From contig JAAKBF010000133.1 of the NCBI GenBank assembly GCA_012656075.1, positions 1-64,000 on the forward strand: DNA of 64,000 nucleotides, read 5' to 3'. Both the position numbers and the translations under genes were made by a program. A model generated the notes under the pieces. That model searched no databases and was not told where the DNA came from. It was given only the letters and a program-made list of their open reading frames with translations. Source of the stretch: Phytophthora hibernalis. Its lineage: Eukaryota > Oomycota > Peronosporomycetes > Peronosporales > Peronosporaceae. Position 1 is the first letter of the stretch. Every line of letters starts with the position of its first letter. Below are positions 34,036 to 45,947 of this stretch, in pieces.

Positions 34036-34216
34036 TGCAAACGTGAAAGACGAGCTGAACAGTCCAACAGGGACGTGTAAACGCACGCACAATGCAATAA
34101 AGCACTATTCTCGGAAGTGTACGTTGAAGTTTTCTGTAGAGATAGCTACAAAGTCAAGAAGCACAGCCGCATTTACCATCTATTGCATTGAGTGACTATG
34201 AAGCTCCATCGTTTCT

Positions 34217-36282
34217 CTACTTTTTGCTAGCCTTGACCAGCTTGTACGACTCGAGTCGAGAGGTGGGCAGACCAGTGGATGCGTATGAATTCTTCTCCGC
34301 ACCGCTCTTCTTCTTACTCCGACGCTTCTTCTTCTTCTCGGCAGATGACTTCTCCTCAGCTGATTCAGCGCTTGCCTTCTTGGCCTTCTTGCTCTTGAGT
34401 TGAGACTCCTCCTCGTCCGCCTCAGGCACTGCCTCGTCCGCTTCTGATTTCGTTTCCTCGTCGATGACCTTCTTCTTTTTGTTGCGTTTCCGCTTCTTAT
34501 TCGGCTGCTCAGCTTCTCCGTCCTGTGCTGCACTAGTTTCTGCAGCTTCTGCCTTGTGCTTGCGCCTACGCCTCTCTTCCTGGGTTTCGCGCACACTCTT
34601 CTTGAAGTTTTTAAGCCGCTTGCGGTCTACAGAGTACTCCATGTCCGTGTACGGTGCCATGCGCTTGAGGGACACAAGCTGCTTGAGGTCCTTGTCGTCA
34701 GCCGCCATAATCTCTTCCACAGTGAGACCGAAATCGTTGTTAGAAACCTGACGGTACTTGAAGCGACACTTAATATCGCCGATGAGGTCCTCATAGTCGA
34801 GGCTGTACAGTTCATCCAAGTACTTCTGCTTCTCGCGCTTCATCTCTTCCTTCGTCATCTTCTTTGGCAGAGCTTCTTCATCTTCTTCTCCATCCTGCTC
34901 CTCTTCATCTTCTTGCTCTTCCTCGTCGCCCTCCTCTTCCTCAGCTTCTTCGTTCGTCTTAGCTGCATTCTCTGTCGACTCCTCCTCGTCTTCCGGGTCA
35001 ACAGGCAGATCAGCAAACAGCTCCTTGTCTTCTTCGTCATCCCACGTGGGCTTCTCCATATCGTCGTCGTCCTCATCGTAATACTGCTCGTCGAAGACAG
35101 CCTGCATACGCTTGTCGTATTCCTCGGGGTCGAAATCGCCCTCCAAGTCCTCCGGCTTCAGACCTGCCGTGCCTTCATCCTCACCCATGAGTCGGGCAAC
35201 CTTCTTGAGCTTGTGCTGAATCTCCGCCTGCTTGAGGTTCTTCAGACGACGGAGTTCCTCCTCCTTCTTCTGACGCTCCAAGGCCTTGCGCTCCTTACGC
35301 TCCTCACGTTTACGCTTACGTGAGTCATCCTCACGACGCATCGTGTCTTCAATACGACGCGCGTGCGTCTGGATAACACCACCGCCCTGCTCCTCGAAGC
35401 GGAAGTTGTACGTGTTCTCAAAGTCCTCAGCCTTCTCCAGCTCCTCGGCATCCTCATCATCCTCCTTCACAATCTCATCATAATGAGGGACGACGTCCGT
35501 CTTGTCCTTCCAGCCTTCGCTGCTCAAATAATGCTCCAGAAATTTCTCCGGGTTCACCTCGTCCTTCTTGATCTTGGAGCCGTACTTGCTCGTGAACTCT
35601 TCATAGTCTTCCTCCTCCTCTTTCTGCTCTCCTTCCGTCTTTTTCCTCACGGAGAACAGTCCTCCATCCAAGTCGTCCCCCTCTTCCTCGCCGTCCTTCT
35701 CCTTCAACGACGCCAAAAAGTCCGTCTTAATCTGCGCCTGCTCCTGCGCATACGTTTGCACCGGTTCGCTGTCCTCTTCGTCTTCGCTGCCACTGACGTC
35801 GCCCGCGATCGCCTGCTGCCTCACCAGGTCCTTGTAGTACAGCGGAGCCGAGCCCTTCTTCTTGCTCTTCTTGCTCGCTTCCTCCTCTTCCTCCGTCTCC
35901 TTGAAGAAGGCAATGGATGAGTCGTAGATGGCCGGGTCCTTCTTGCGGATGAGCTTCAGCGTCTTGCTGATATCTGCGTCCAGTTCGCGCGTGAGCTCCT
36001 CGCCGTCCTCGTCCTCCGTCTCCGAGTCTGACTCATCGTCGTCATCCTCGTTCCAATTGGCGCCGCGTCGCTCCAGCTCCGTGAGCTCCTCTTGCGCTTG
36101 CGCTCCTCGAAGGCCTGTGCGAACTTGTGGTTCACCTTCAGCTGCACATCGGGGCTGCTAGGGACCGCAGAACGCGCGGATTTCGAGGAGCCTTTGGTCA
36201 CCAGCAGGTCGTCATCGTCGTGGGGCATGGAGGTGGATGCAGGCGCCGTCTTGGACACCTTGGAGCTCTTACGAGAGCCCAT
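34217..36282 (-). CDS. KRI1: Kri1, KRR1-interacting ribosome biogenesis protein
   Basis: I start at the ATG at 36282 (MGSRKSSKVSKTAP), although the frame is open 21 codons further up. One base is missing near 36085-36095; repairing it gives about 688 residues, normal for Kri1. Visible signatures are EEFTSKYGSK, KDEVNPEKFLEHYLSSEGW, TYNFRFEEQGG, the acidic central tract, KMTKEEMKREKQKYLDELYS with DYEDLIGDIKCRFKYRQV, and a Lys-rich nucleolar tail. Kri1 works with Krr1 in 40S subunit assembly in the nucleolus. The strongly acidic and basic runs are family-typical. No introns. Confidence 0.92.
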
Positions 36283-37497
36283 GATGTCGATGATTGACAC
36301 AGAGCACGGATGGATGGACGTCCGATGAGGAGGTACTGTGGACACCGAAGTAAGTACGATTTGATGACGACCTTTCGCTGGGAGTTTGCATTAAGTACGA
36401 TTTCGGGTTGATGGCTACCGGTACAGTACGTGGATTTCGGTGAAGATGGACGCTGCTGGACGCTTTTCAACGGTTGGGTTTGAAGCAGAAGAGCGTTGGA
36501 TGATGCCGACACAGATATACTTTGATTGGTTGAGCCTGCAACCAACTTGCAGGTTTCGGTTGGAGAGGGATGAGCGTGTGGAGTGTGGATACCGGTATCC
36601 AATTCATAGCACGCTGGATTATTGTCTCTAGGTTGCCTATTACGACCCCAGCCATTTGCAATAGACAACCGTATTTGGCTACGGTTGTCTCGAATCGAAG
36701 GCTAGCGCAGTTGCAGAAGCCACTTCAGTCTTGAAACACGTGCGAAAAATGTTTTTTGGCATACTGGGGACAAGTCACCTGACTCGCAACCCGCTGTTAC
36801 ACGCTGGTTTACTTTTGGCGGGCGTTCTCGACGCAAACTGGTGGTGGGGAGCTCGAGGCTGACGAAGCTTTGTCTTTGAAAAAGCCCGCGAAACAAGAAA
36901 CACAGTTGGATCTCGGCGGGCAAAGTCTCCGATAGCTGCTGGCCAAACCTCAGTTTTCCAGTCTGCCAAGCGAGTTCGTTCACATGGATCCTAAAGGGGC
37001 ACTTTGGCCGCTTGGGCACGTTCACTGCAAACTCTGCTGGTCTAGGTGTCCCATGTTCTCGAGATATGCCGCAAAAACCACGCGCAGGGCTAGGCCGACG
37101 AATAGGTGCGAAAAACAGATTTATAGTTTATACCCTGTCGTATCTGCTATTAGATGATTAGCAATCAGTTGTTAACAAATTTTGCATGCTCCTCTGATAA
37201 CTAATCCCTCTGAAATCACTTAATCTCTCTCCTATTTCAGAACGAGAGGTCACACTGCACTGCTTTTCGGGCAAGTGCGCCAACACCAACCAACGCAGTC
37301 TTCTCTCCTTGGTATCGTAGCCCCTCTATGTCTCGCCCAAAAGGGCCAAGGAGAAGACTTGCAAAGTCCGACTTGCTGTTCTTTTCTCAGACGCCCACAG
37401 GGAGTGAGAACGCCCGGCCAGTCACTTTTTGCGCAGATACGTCTCCAGCCACCATCACAGCCCCAAACAGCAGCGACCGTGACCCCCGGCCAATTAG
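36283..37497. other. Intergenic between Kri1 and the cyclin gene (divergent)
   Basis: A shared upstream region of about 1.2 kb for two divergently transcribed genes. Short frames occur but none is supported. The part at 37240-37490 is CT-rich leader-like sequence before the cyclin ATG. Confidence 0.5.
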
Positions 37498-38364
37498 ATG
37501 CCCATGATGCTGGACGACACGGCCGAGGCGAACGACGAGCGCGGGCGCGCCATTGTGCAGACGCTGGCGGTCGTCGTCGAGTCCATGGTGCACGCGAGCG
37601 ACCGCATGCCGCTGGGCTACTACCACAAGACCAAGTTCGAGGCCTTCCGCGCCCCAGGCATCTCAGTGCGCGACTACCTCACGCGCATCCACAAGTACGC
37701 GAGCTGCAGCCCCGAGTGCTTCGTGCTGGCGCTCGTGTACATGGACCGGCTGCACCAGATGCAGGGCTTCGTGCTCTCGGAGCTCAACGTGCACCGCGTC
37801 GTCATCACGAGCGTCGTGCTGGCCGCCAAGTTCTTCGACGACCACTACTTCAACAACGCCTACTACGCCAAGGTGGGCGGCGTGCCCTGTCCCGAGATGA
37901 ACGAGCTAGAGGTCGAGTACCTGCTGCTCATCAACTTCAGTCTCCACGTGAGCAGCGACACGTACGCGCGCTACTACAACGAGCTGGCCAACCACTACAT
38001 GTACACGCGCGTGCGCAGCTCTTCGTTGCCGCACTCGCCGTTCTACCAGCTGCGGCACTTCGTGGCCGCCGACCCGCAGCACGAGGGACAGCTCGTGTAC
38101 GTGACCGAGAGCTACCCCAAGGCACCCGCGCCGCAGGAGCAGCGACGCAGCCATCCGCTGCCGTTGCACCACACACAGGCTCAGCAATTGGTGCCCACGC
38201 ACCACCACCGCCGGACAGTAGAAGACGGCGAGAACGGGGCCATGGCAGCGGCTGCAGGAGCTGCAACAGGGTCCAGCAACGGCACGGGCATCGCCTGCAC
38301 AAAATCGAGTCGGGCGTCCGGACAGAAGAGGAGGAGCGCCGTCGCGCTCGGGGTGAACGCGTAA
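37498..38364 (+). CDS. PHO80-like (P/U-type) cyclin
   Basis: The ATG at 37498 opens 288 residues in one exon. Residues about 20-165 match the Pho80/cyclin-P family: GISVRDYLTRIHKYASCSPE, FVLALVYMDRL, NVHRVVITSVVLAAKFFDD, YYAKVGGVPCPEMNELEVEY and LLLINFSLHV. Such cyclins pair with Pho85/CDK5-like kinases in nutrient and cell-cycle control. The C-terminal 120 residues are a His/Gln/Ala-rich, probably disordered tail. Codon use is strongly GC-biased. Confidence 0.9.
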   Translation: MPMMLDDTAEANDERGRAIVQTLAVVVESMVHASDRMPLGYYHKTKFEAFRAPGISVRDYLTRIHKYASCSPECFVLALVYMDRLHQMQGFVLSELNVHRVVITSVVLAAKFFDDHYFNNAYYAKVGGVPCPEMNELEVEYLLLINFSLHVSSDTYARYYNELANHYMYTRVRSSSLPHSPFYQLRHFVAADPQHEGQLVYVTESYPKAPAPQEQRRSHPLPLHHTQAQQLVPTHHHRRTVEDGENGAMAAAAGAATGSSNGTGIACTKSSRASGQKRRSAVALGVNA

Positions 38365-39009
38365 CATACCGGTCCAAGCTGCAGCGCCGAGATCCTGGCT
38401 GCTGCTTGATTGGAAGAGAGGCGGAGGAGCGACACCACCAACACACACAAAAATAATTTTGACGCGGCGGAGAGCTGGACAGGCGAGGCTTGAAGAAGGA
38501 ACACCAGTCTCGGAGTATCAAGTGGACGGCCGATCGTTGCAGCAATCCGTTAGGCGCGCTGAGAGGCGGTACCCCCAGTCCAAAGGTAGCAGGTGGGCCG
38601 CGCGCGCCTCTGCGCGGATTGGTCGTCAGCTCCCGTGCGCTCTGCTCTAGCTTGCTCTTCCTGCTCGCCTCCGTCCCCATTCGCCTCTCGTTTAATATAG
38701 TCCTGGCTGTAGGTCAGTCAATAGTCTCCCGATAGTATTAGCTGCTAGTCAAAGTCACCCAGGTTGCTTTCGCTTGCGCGTTCTTCGGCACCCTCTCTGG
38801 GTGCGAGGTGCGAGCACATTTGTAATCTAGACTCGGGTTCTTTGAAAAACATTGTTCACAATGGCAATACCGTTAGCGAACTGCATGCTCGTCGTAGCAT
38901 GTTGAAAGGCAAAGGCACTGCCTACCATTTACTGCCGAACGATGCTGTACGGCGAAGATCTATCAGTTCCGGCGCAGCTCCACCTCGCAACTACTACTAC
39001 AGTAGTATT
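38365..39009. other. Intergenic, 3' flanks of the cyclin and methyltransferase genes
   Basis: Convergent gene ends. The sequence has a GC-rich left half and a mixed right half; no gene is recognised. Confidence 0.5.
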
Positions 39010-39996
39010 TTACTTGCGCTTCCAGTACGTGCCGTCGGACACGCCCCACTGGAACTTGCGCTCGTGCTCGCGAATCATGAACGGGTAATCCTGGCGCTCG
39101 AGCAGCTCAAAGTCCTGCGACAACAGCTTCTCGATCACGCTAAAGCTGTCCACGGGCTTGCCATCAGCGTCGCGCACGCCGCCAATCCACTTGTCCTTGG
39201 CCGTGTACTCCTCCAGCCACGAGTACGGACTCACGAGCGCGAGGACACCGCCCGAGTTGATGAATCCGCCAATCTCCGTCAAAAACTTCTTGGGCTCCGG
39301 CAGACGACACAGCAGGTTGGTGGCGAACACTGCATCAAACTTTCCTGCAGCAGCAAACACAAAAGAATCAGCATTGCACTGCTGCACGAGCCACACCAAA
39401 CAGATACCTAGCGAAGGAGAAAGGTTACAGGCGTCTCCCTGCTGGAACTCGACGTTGGCCGGCTTGGCAGCTTCCGGCAGCTTGGCACAGCGCACCTCGT
39501 GGACGTCTCCTGGATGTGGGCCTCGTACTGCATCTCTCCACGCTCCTTCATCTGCTTGGCCGCGTCCACAAAGTGCTGCGAGAAGTCGATGCCCACCGCC
39601 TGCAAAGAACCCATTTGCATCAGTAGAGTTAGCTACAAAATACCAACTACAGTAGATCTTCTCCATCACCTCGTCGTAGTGTTTGCTCAGCTCGAAGGTG
39701 GCGCGGCCCACTGCGCATCCAATGTCCAGCGCTCGTTCGTGTTGACTGGCAGGTGTCAGCTTGGCACAGCGCTCCACCGTCCGCGGCAGGAACTCGAGCG
39801 CGTCCTTGGGCGCGAAACTGTAGGGCAGGACGGCGGACGGCTCGCCTGGTGGGATTAAACACTGTCAGCAGACACTCAAAGGCTAGATACAGAGGCAACA
39901 CGCACCGTAGTGGAACTGCAGATACTCGTGCACGGCGCGCTCGGACTCGTACACGGCCGAGCCGCTGGCGGTAGTGCTGCGGACGACGGGAGCCAT
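39010..39996 (-). CDS. SAM-dependent methyltransferase, 4-mercaptohistidine N1-methyltransferase type
   Basis: Four exons: 39996-39906, 39845-39670, 39599-39408 and 39344-39010, with GT-AG introns. Exon 2 holds the SAM-binding motif ALDIGCAVGRATFELS, and exon 3 begins AVGIDFSQHFVDAAKQM. Exon 4 has FATNLLCRLPEPKKFL, LVSPYSWLEEYT and PFMIREHERKFQWGVSDGTY, which strongly resembles the C-terminal methyltransferase module of the ovothiol enzyme OvoA and its stand-alone relatives. If so it would methylate 4-mercaptohistidine to ovothiol; the sulfoxide-synthase half is not nearby. One base is missing near 39507-39513 in exon 3. The exact substrate is inferred from family likeness only. Confidence 0.75.
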
Positions 39997-40366
39997 GGTA
40001 ATCAAATCGGGGTGTACTCAAATAAGCTGCATTCCATGGTGAAACAAGGGAATTGTGTTTTCCATACCAAATTGAACCTCGATGCCGGTACACACCGGTA
40101 TCTCCGCTGCAGTCCAACCGATGAACGCGTGGCGTTCTCCCTCACTTCGAATCAAGAAGAACACCACGCAAGCAAGAAAGAAGGGGGTATCCTCTCTCAA
40201 GACCAAGATGCTCACCCTCGGAACCACCGACCAAGCCGGCGCGCCCAGCTCCCCATCATCCATGGCTGAGAGGGCCACATCGGATAGCGAGCCACCCGCT
40301 GCGGCTGCGGCTGCTGCTGCTGCTTACTTCGCCTGACGTCGTGGACGTCACGGGTACTGAAGATCC
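39997..40366. other. Intergenic, left flank of the DIRS/Ngaro-like element
   Basis: Promoter side of the methyltransferase; contains a short GCT/GCG-repeat tract near 40300-40325. The outer terminal repeat of the retroelement may begin here, but I could not pair it with the right end. Confidence 0.4.
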
Positions 40367-41900
40367 ATGGACAACGACCCAGCGAGGCGCACTGCTGACC
40401 CGGCCCCTGCGAGCGAGCAGCGTGCGCCCACGAAACAGGTCTCGAGCGACGCTAGGTTGGAGGCGGCCAAGGGCAAGAAGAAGCTGGCGAAGCGTCCAGC
40501 TACTGCTAGCAATAGCAGCACGCCTCGGAAGGCCGCGACCGAAGCTGCCCACGACTCGGACTCCGACTTGGAGGAGAAGCCCCCGGCTCCACTGGCGAAG
40601 AAGGCCCGGAAGATGCCGGTCCCTGGGAAGACGAAGGTGGCCAAGAAGGTGGCACCTACGAAGCGTCCATCGCCTTCGGCTCGATCCGACGGCGGGTTCG
40701 ACCTGTCTACTTTCATGGCATCGTTCGAGCCCGGTTCCGCTCGTGACGAGAGCACCGCACCAGAGGAGAACCGTTCTGTTCCTGCCGCTGCCTCTCCGGA
40801 CAGCGACGACACGAGGTTCCAGCTGGTGTTGCTGAAGGCCGAAGTCGAGCGGCTTCGTGCGGTGCTCGTCGAGCAGGCAACTGGCCAGGCACTACGGACG
40901 ACGGCGCCGACGAACCCGTGCATGCCGACTGCACCCAACAGCAAGGGGAGATGCCACCGGGCGAGATATGCTACCTGACTACCGCAAGCTTTCCGGATGG
41001 ATCAAAGAAGGCGAAAGGTGATTACAATCCACCTCAAGCGCACCTGCTCGCGGCGAGCAGGATGTTCCGGTCGTTTGGGACTGAAGCAGGTAAGCCTATT
41101 TCTGCCATGTCTTTCGTTCTATGGATGCGGGAGCTGGAGTCAATCAAGTTTCGGAGCACGCCTGCGGTGCTGATGGCGATCTTCAGTGGCCACCTCGGGT
41201 CATGTGGCTTGACCGTTCTGCACTTCAAAGAGTCAAGTGAGATGTCCATTCTTGAAGATGGCTCTACGAACGTCAACTTTGCAAGCGACTTCAGCCCGTC
41301 GGCTTCTTTGTTAATGCACCGCTCAAGTGCACCACGTACAAAGACATCCTAGACTCTCTCCATGGTCTGATTGCCTTTGGCAAAGACATGTGGTACGACC
41401 ACATGCGCAAGCTCACGTCAAGGCTCCGGATCTTCGTCGCGAAGAACAAGTCGGCCGACCCAGAGAACACTCCCGCTCGTGTCCGACTCACCGTCCTGTA
41501 CGTGAATAAGTTCGTCGGATCCGCTCTAGGATTCATGCAGATTGATGATCCGCAGTGGTGGTGCGGATTCAGCGAGGCGTTGCGGTCGATCGATTACCAG
41601 TCTCCCGTGTGGACGGTGGCACTGGTAGGTGCGCTCTCTCAATCCAAGCGCGGAGAAGGTGAAGACGTCGATGCAGTTCGCAAGCGGGAGAATGGGAGGA
41701 GAGACTCTGCTCGGCGTCCAGCAATCCCTGATGCCATGCGCCGCCTGATTCCGATCAACCGCCGAGGTCAAGAGCCGTGTCTGCTAAACGTGGCGGGCCT
41801 ACCGTGCTCGGGCGGAAAGCGCGATCGTTGCGGCAACTCCCGCCCGCCGCCTGCACAACTGGCCGGAGCGCCTCCCAGCCCGACTCCTGGAGTGGGTTGA
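40367..41900 (+). pseudogene. Gag-like ORF of the DIRS/Ngaro-like element
   Basis: The ATG at 40367 opens a Lys/Ala-rich, charged N-terminus (AAKGKKKLAKRPATAS). The body shifts frame near 40970 and 41325 but continues with a coherent fold-like sequence (SFVLWMRELESIKFRSTP, MWYDHMRKLTSRLRIFV, ARVRLTVLYVNKFVG, MQIDDPQWW), as in ORF1 proteins of oomycete DIRS-like elements. It ends in a Pro/basic tail. Single-base gaps may be sequencing errors. After it, 42090-42200 is a short tandem repeat with a CATACAG core. Confidence 0.6.
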
Positions 41901-42559
41901 GCGCACGTATGGAAGACGCGGGTCTCACGAAGACCGAAACGACGCGGGAGCGGGAAAATTTCCACGAGGCCTGCTGTTTTGCGCTCGGTCCGACCCCGCC
42001 GGTCGCTCAAACACTAACTTGTCTATACCACCGGCTACGCCTCTTCGGCGCCAGTGCTATTCTCGCGAGAACTTCGACCTTACGGTCCGGGTCGGCCATA
42101 CAGCCTCCTTTGACTATACAGTCCGGGTTGACCATACAGTCACCCACGGCTATACAGCCAGTACCGGTCATACAGCCGGTACCACTATCCTCTTCGTCGC
42201 ATGCTACGTTGGCCCCGCCAACTTTGCGAACGGCTGCACCAACGCTACGACCAGCTGACCCTCGGTAGAAAAAGCGGCCTCCACAAGTTCCACCGCAAAG
42301 AGGCTATCGCTTGTGGCTAAACCTTCTGAAGCTGAATTACCTCCCGTGCGTCATATCAAGCGGCGCGGGGCAACAACGGTTGATGCGAACGCCTATATCG
42401 CACCATGCAAAGATCGCTTCCGCCCCGTTATCAGCTCGAAGACAGCCGCAGCAATGTAGAAGAATGCTAGCACGAGATGCGACCAATACCGTAGGGCCAC
42501 GCTGGTTCAGGCATTGTCGACAGTTGGTGTCGCGCTACCCCGGACAATTACCCGCTGTC

Positions 42560-44021
42560 TCGACCGGCACTAGACGGCCCGAATTTCTTCTAGACACCCC
42601 ACTACAGAAGGCGTTATCCGAGTACACGCGTCGGTCCGGCGCATCGTTAGCGGCTTTTGTTGAGTTGGTGCGAGGACAGACTGCGACCGACTACCGTCCG
42701 AATAAGAATCTGGTTCCGGCGGTGCTTAACAAGGTCTGCAAAGGGTACGAGCACTTGGAAGCTCTCCAGAAGATTGTTCAAGAAGGCGTAGAAGTGCGAT
42801 TAAGCAAGTCACCACCACGACAGTCTCAACGACCTCCCAACCATGGGTCGGCGAGGGATCGGCTCAACGTTCTTCGAAACAATATTCGCAAGGAGCAGGA
42901 TGCCGGGAGGTGTCTGGTGCTCGACCGGAGCCTCCTCATTCAATGTCCCGATGTTATCATAAGCCCCTTCGGTATAGTCGACAAGGGTAGTGAGGACCCT
43001 AGTGTTTCGGGTTGTACAATCCACGATCTCTCGTTTCCTGAAGGTGTCTCCATCAATGATTGCACGGATCAGCAGAGTATCATCAAGCCCGAGTACAATC
43101 ACTGCGACGCAGTTGCTACGGAGATTCTGTAGTCGAAGCGCAAACATCCCGGCGAGTCGATCTGTGTGATGGCCGGTGACGTTGCGTCTGCATTTCGCAA
43201 CATCAGCATCCACAGCAACAGCGTGTATATCTTCGCCGGACACATTGAGGAGGACGACATTATCGTGATCGATTTATCCGCTCCATTCGACTGGACGGGG
43301 TCTTCAGGGTTTTACGAAATTGCCGGTGGGACCATCGCCTACGTGCACAGGTCACACTGGTTTCCGGAAGGTTTCTTCAATTACCACTGGGTTGGCGACC
43401 ATATCAACGTGTCTGCAGACATTGGAACGTCGTGTAGCGACGCAGAACGATCTCTTCGGTTCGCTATGGTAGCCGTACTGGGTGCGGACGCTATAAATGT
43501 CAAGAATTTCACTGCATGGAGTACCAAGCAGCGCGTTCTCGGTCTCGAGTTCGATACCGTCGCGGAAACAGTGTCGATGCGACTGAAAAGATCACTAAGG
43601 CACGGTAAATCGTGGCTGATGCCTACTGTGCTGCGTCTCTTTCGCGGCAGTCATATCGGTCATTGATGGTTAGTCTTCGGCATGTGGCAACCTGTATTCG
43701 TGCAGCACGACCGTTTCTGCAGCGCCTACGACAGCGAGAGAGCTTCATGCACAGGTTTCAGCGTGTTTCGATCACGCCAGACATGCGACAAGATCTGCTG
43801 TGGTGGTGGCAGGTGCTACACACCCCGCACCTGAACGGGGTATCACTGGAGTACTTGAACTTGCTTCCAGCACCGGACATTGTGGTCGAGATGGATGCGT
43901 CCGATCACGGTCTCTGTGCGTTGGACACTTCTTCCGCAAAGGCTCTGACGTATCAATTTTCGGACAGCGAGTGCGAATTGATTGCCAAATTCAAGTGTGG
44001 TGTGTCGAACGGGTTCGACAT
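42560..44021 (+). pseudogene. Reverse transcriptase and partial RNase H (DIRS/Ngaro-like)
   Basis: RT motifs include DRLNVLRNNIRKEQDAGRCL, SPFGIVDKG, TIHDLSFPEGVSIND and GDVASAFRNI. An in-frame stop (TAG) lies at 43130-43132. The catalytic motif near 43391 reads WVGDHINV where family members have an Asp pair (VDDH), so the first catalytic Asp appears replaced by Gly. RNase H starts near 43870 with VVEMDASDHGLCAL and is cut at 44021 by the LTR insertion. The copy is inactive irrespective of indel errors. Confidence 0.75.
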
Positions 44022-44442
44022 TGTGACGGGGGTCACACGCACCTTAGCTTTAGAGGAAGCGTTAACGCGCTAACCACAACAGACGCCTAGCGTTCCTGCT
44101 GTAAGCTTGCAAAGGCCTGGCTTTCCTGTCCAATAAGGTACCGAGTACCAATTGACTTGCGAACTTCCGGGTTAGAGTTAAACTGATTTATATTAAGAAC
44201 ACTGTTGTAGTTCTAACTACTGCTAACTATCTGCATACTGAATCCCTGTCTAATCTGATCTTTTCTAATGGGGACCACCCATTTAGATGTGCTGCTTTAA
44301 TACAACTGACGTACCACTTAAGTACGACTGAAGTACGAATTAAGTCCTTGACGTGCCACACATCACGCGTGTGACGGACACCAATGGTGTGGACCACATC
44401 ACAGAGGATAATGATCGCCCCCTGTCAAGTGGCCTCATTACA
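44022..44442. repeat. Long terminal repeat, left
   Basis: TG...CA ends, with a short internal palindrome at the start (GTGACGGGGGTCAC). Nearly identical to 53135-53556. Orientation cannot be fixed from the LTR alone. Confidence 0.93.
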
Positions 44443-44522
44443 CCATCCCACACCCAAACGGGAAGCACCTTGTCCCAGGGGGAATTCCAGCGAACCGCAC
44501 AGGCAACGCCTCATTCTGCAAT

Positions 44523-45947
44523 TTGCGCCCGAGCGAACACCCGCCGAGAATTCAAGACGCCCACCGGGCACCAGGCCATGACCCGCACCACTTGCGATGC
44601 CCAAGCGCGTCGACTCCAGCGCTCCGCGCCGCCGACTACAAGACGAAAGGTGGCGAAGCCCAATCGAAGAATTCGCCTCGACATCCGAAGAAGGCTTCCC
44701 AGAAGCCCGACGACAGGGCTAAGCCCGCTGCGACCAGATCCCGGTCCAGCAGGAAACGCACCGAGGTCACCCTTCCCGGACCGTACGAAGGCGGCAGCGA
44801 CAACGAGTCGGACTCCGACGGCGAGACCAACCCGAACCTAGTTCTGGGCGACGACAGCCCGGAATCCCACGGCGACGAAGCTCCAAGAGCGGAAGATGCG
44901 AGCACGCCGACGGCAACGACCGCAACGACGGCAGCGACGGCAGCGACTTCCAAAGTCCTGGGTCCTGACGACACAGCTTCGGACCGCGGCGACGAGGCTC
45001 ACAGAGCTGCTGATGACGATGGTCAAGCTTCCAAAGTTCCGAGGGACAGCGACAACGCCTCCGAGGCCGGCGACGACAAGTCCCACTCGGCGACTGCAAA
45101 GCAGACCAGCGACGCACCCAAGGACGCTGCCTCAGCCACCGATCGCAAACCCGAGCCGGGTGCAACAAGTGAAGCGAAGCACTGCTCGGAGGAGGATGCC
45201 TCGGACGAGGTCGACTACAGCGAGTCGGATCTGGAGTCGGGCGAGATCAACGACCCAAGCACTTCACCCAAGCTCACCGATCAGCAGCGACGTCTCCATC
45301 CGGGGAGTCCTGCAACTCCTCGCAGTGCTGCTGCTGTCGCACGTGCTGCTGCTGAAGCCGCCAAGTGGGAAGCCCAAGTTATCACCAACATCGGCGACGG
45401 TGATGACGTACCCGAAGGGCTGCTTCCGCCCGACAACCGCCAGCACCTTCACGATCGTGCCCGCGATGTGAGGGAGGCTGCGAAGCAGCGACGAACCTCG
45501 AAGCGAGGTCACGAGCCAGCGGCACCTCGAAACAAAGATCAGCTGCTCGCGCTGCGATACTGGCCCGTACGGGAGTACCGCGAGTACCTTCGACAGAGTC
45601 GTGAGCCGGGTAAGGCGATGCAGTAGTACGACGAGTGTCCCGTCGTCCTCCACGACGACACGGGCCTCGCCCGCCAGTCCAACGAACGCGAGTTCACAGA
45701 CTGGCTGCATACCCCTTGCCCGAGTTCACGGACTCGCCGTACCGTATCGACTGGCTGGCCCAACGGCGCCTCCGCTTCCGTATGGCGAAGTCCATCGTGG
45801 ATGGCCAGTGGACCTCGAGCGCTCGAATCCCACCCCGGGCGTTATCCTCGAGTAGGTTGTGCTGAAGATCCAGAAGTCGTGGCAGTCGCAGCCGGTAGAA
45901 CCGTTCAGTGTTCTTGACGCGGTTAGCGCCGACCGGCTACAGGGGAG
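44523..45947 (+). pseudogene. Gag-like N-terminal part, plus strand
   Basis: A 367-codon frame rich in Asp, Ser, Lys and Ala (GGSDNESDSDGETNPNLVLG), then AAKWEAQVITNIGDGDDVPE and ALRYWPVREYREYLRQSRE. It meets an in-frame TAG at 45624-45626, and coherent sequence continues in other frames (DECPVVLHDDTGLARQSNE, FTDSPYRIDWLAQRRLRFRM, LKIQKSWQSQPVEPFSVLDA) up to about 45947, where the minus-strand element's 3' end begins. Probably the N-terminal half of a Ty3/Gypsy gag of the outer element. Confidence 0.55.

Larger units (their letters stand above)
40367..44021 (+). mobile_element. DIRS/Ngaro-like tyrosine-recombinase retrotransposon, left part
   Basis: The gag-like ORF, RT and first half of RNase H of a plus-strand YR retrotransposon. 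The element is split at 44021 by an LTR element and resumes at 53557. The five bases GACAT occur on both sides of the insert, and the RNase H reading frame joins exactly across it (NGFDI then NFRELLS). The end of the left part is therefore certain; the true left end is not. Confidence 0.8.

Noticed and set aside
34556..35323. Leu/Val-rich plus-strand frame that looks like a membrane protein
   Set aside because: It is the reverse complement of the Glu/Lys-rich Kri1 coding sequence, which always yields Leu/Phe/Ser-rich shadows.
42090..42200. Short repeats with CATACAG core, considered as a CRISPR-like array
   Set aside because: Units are short, irregular and lie in a retroelement of a eukaryote; simple tandem slippage explains them.
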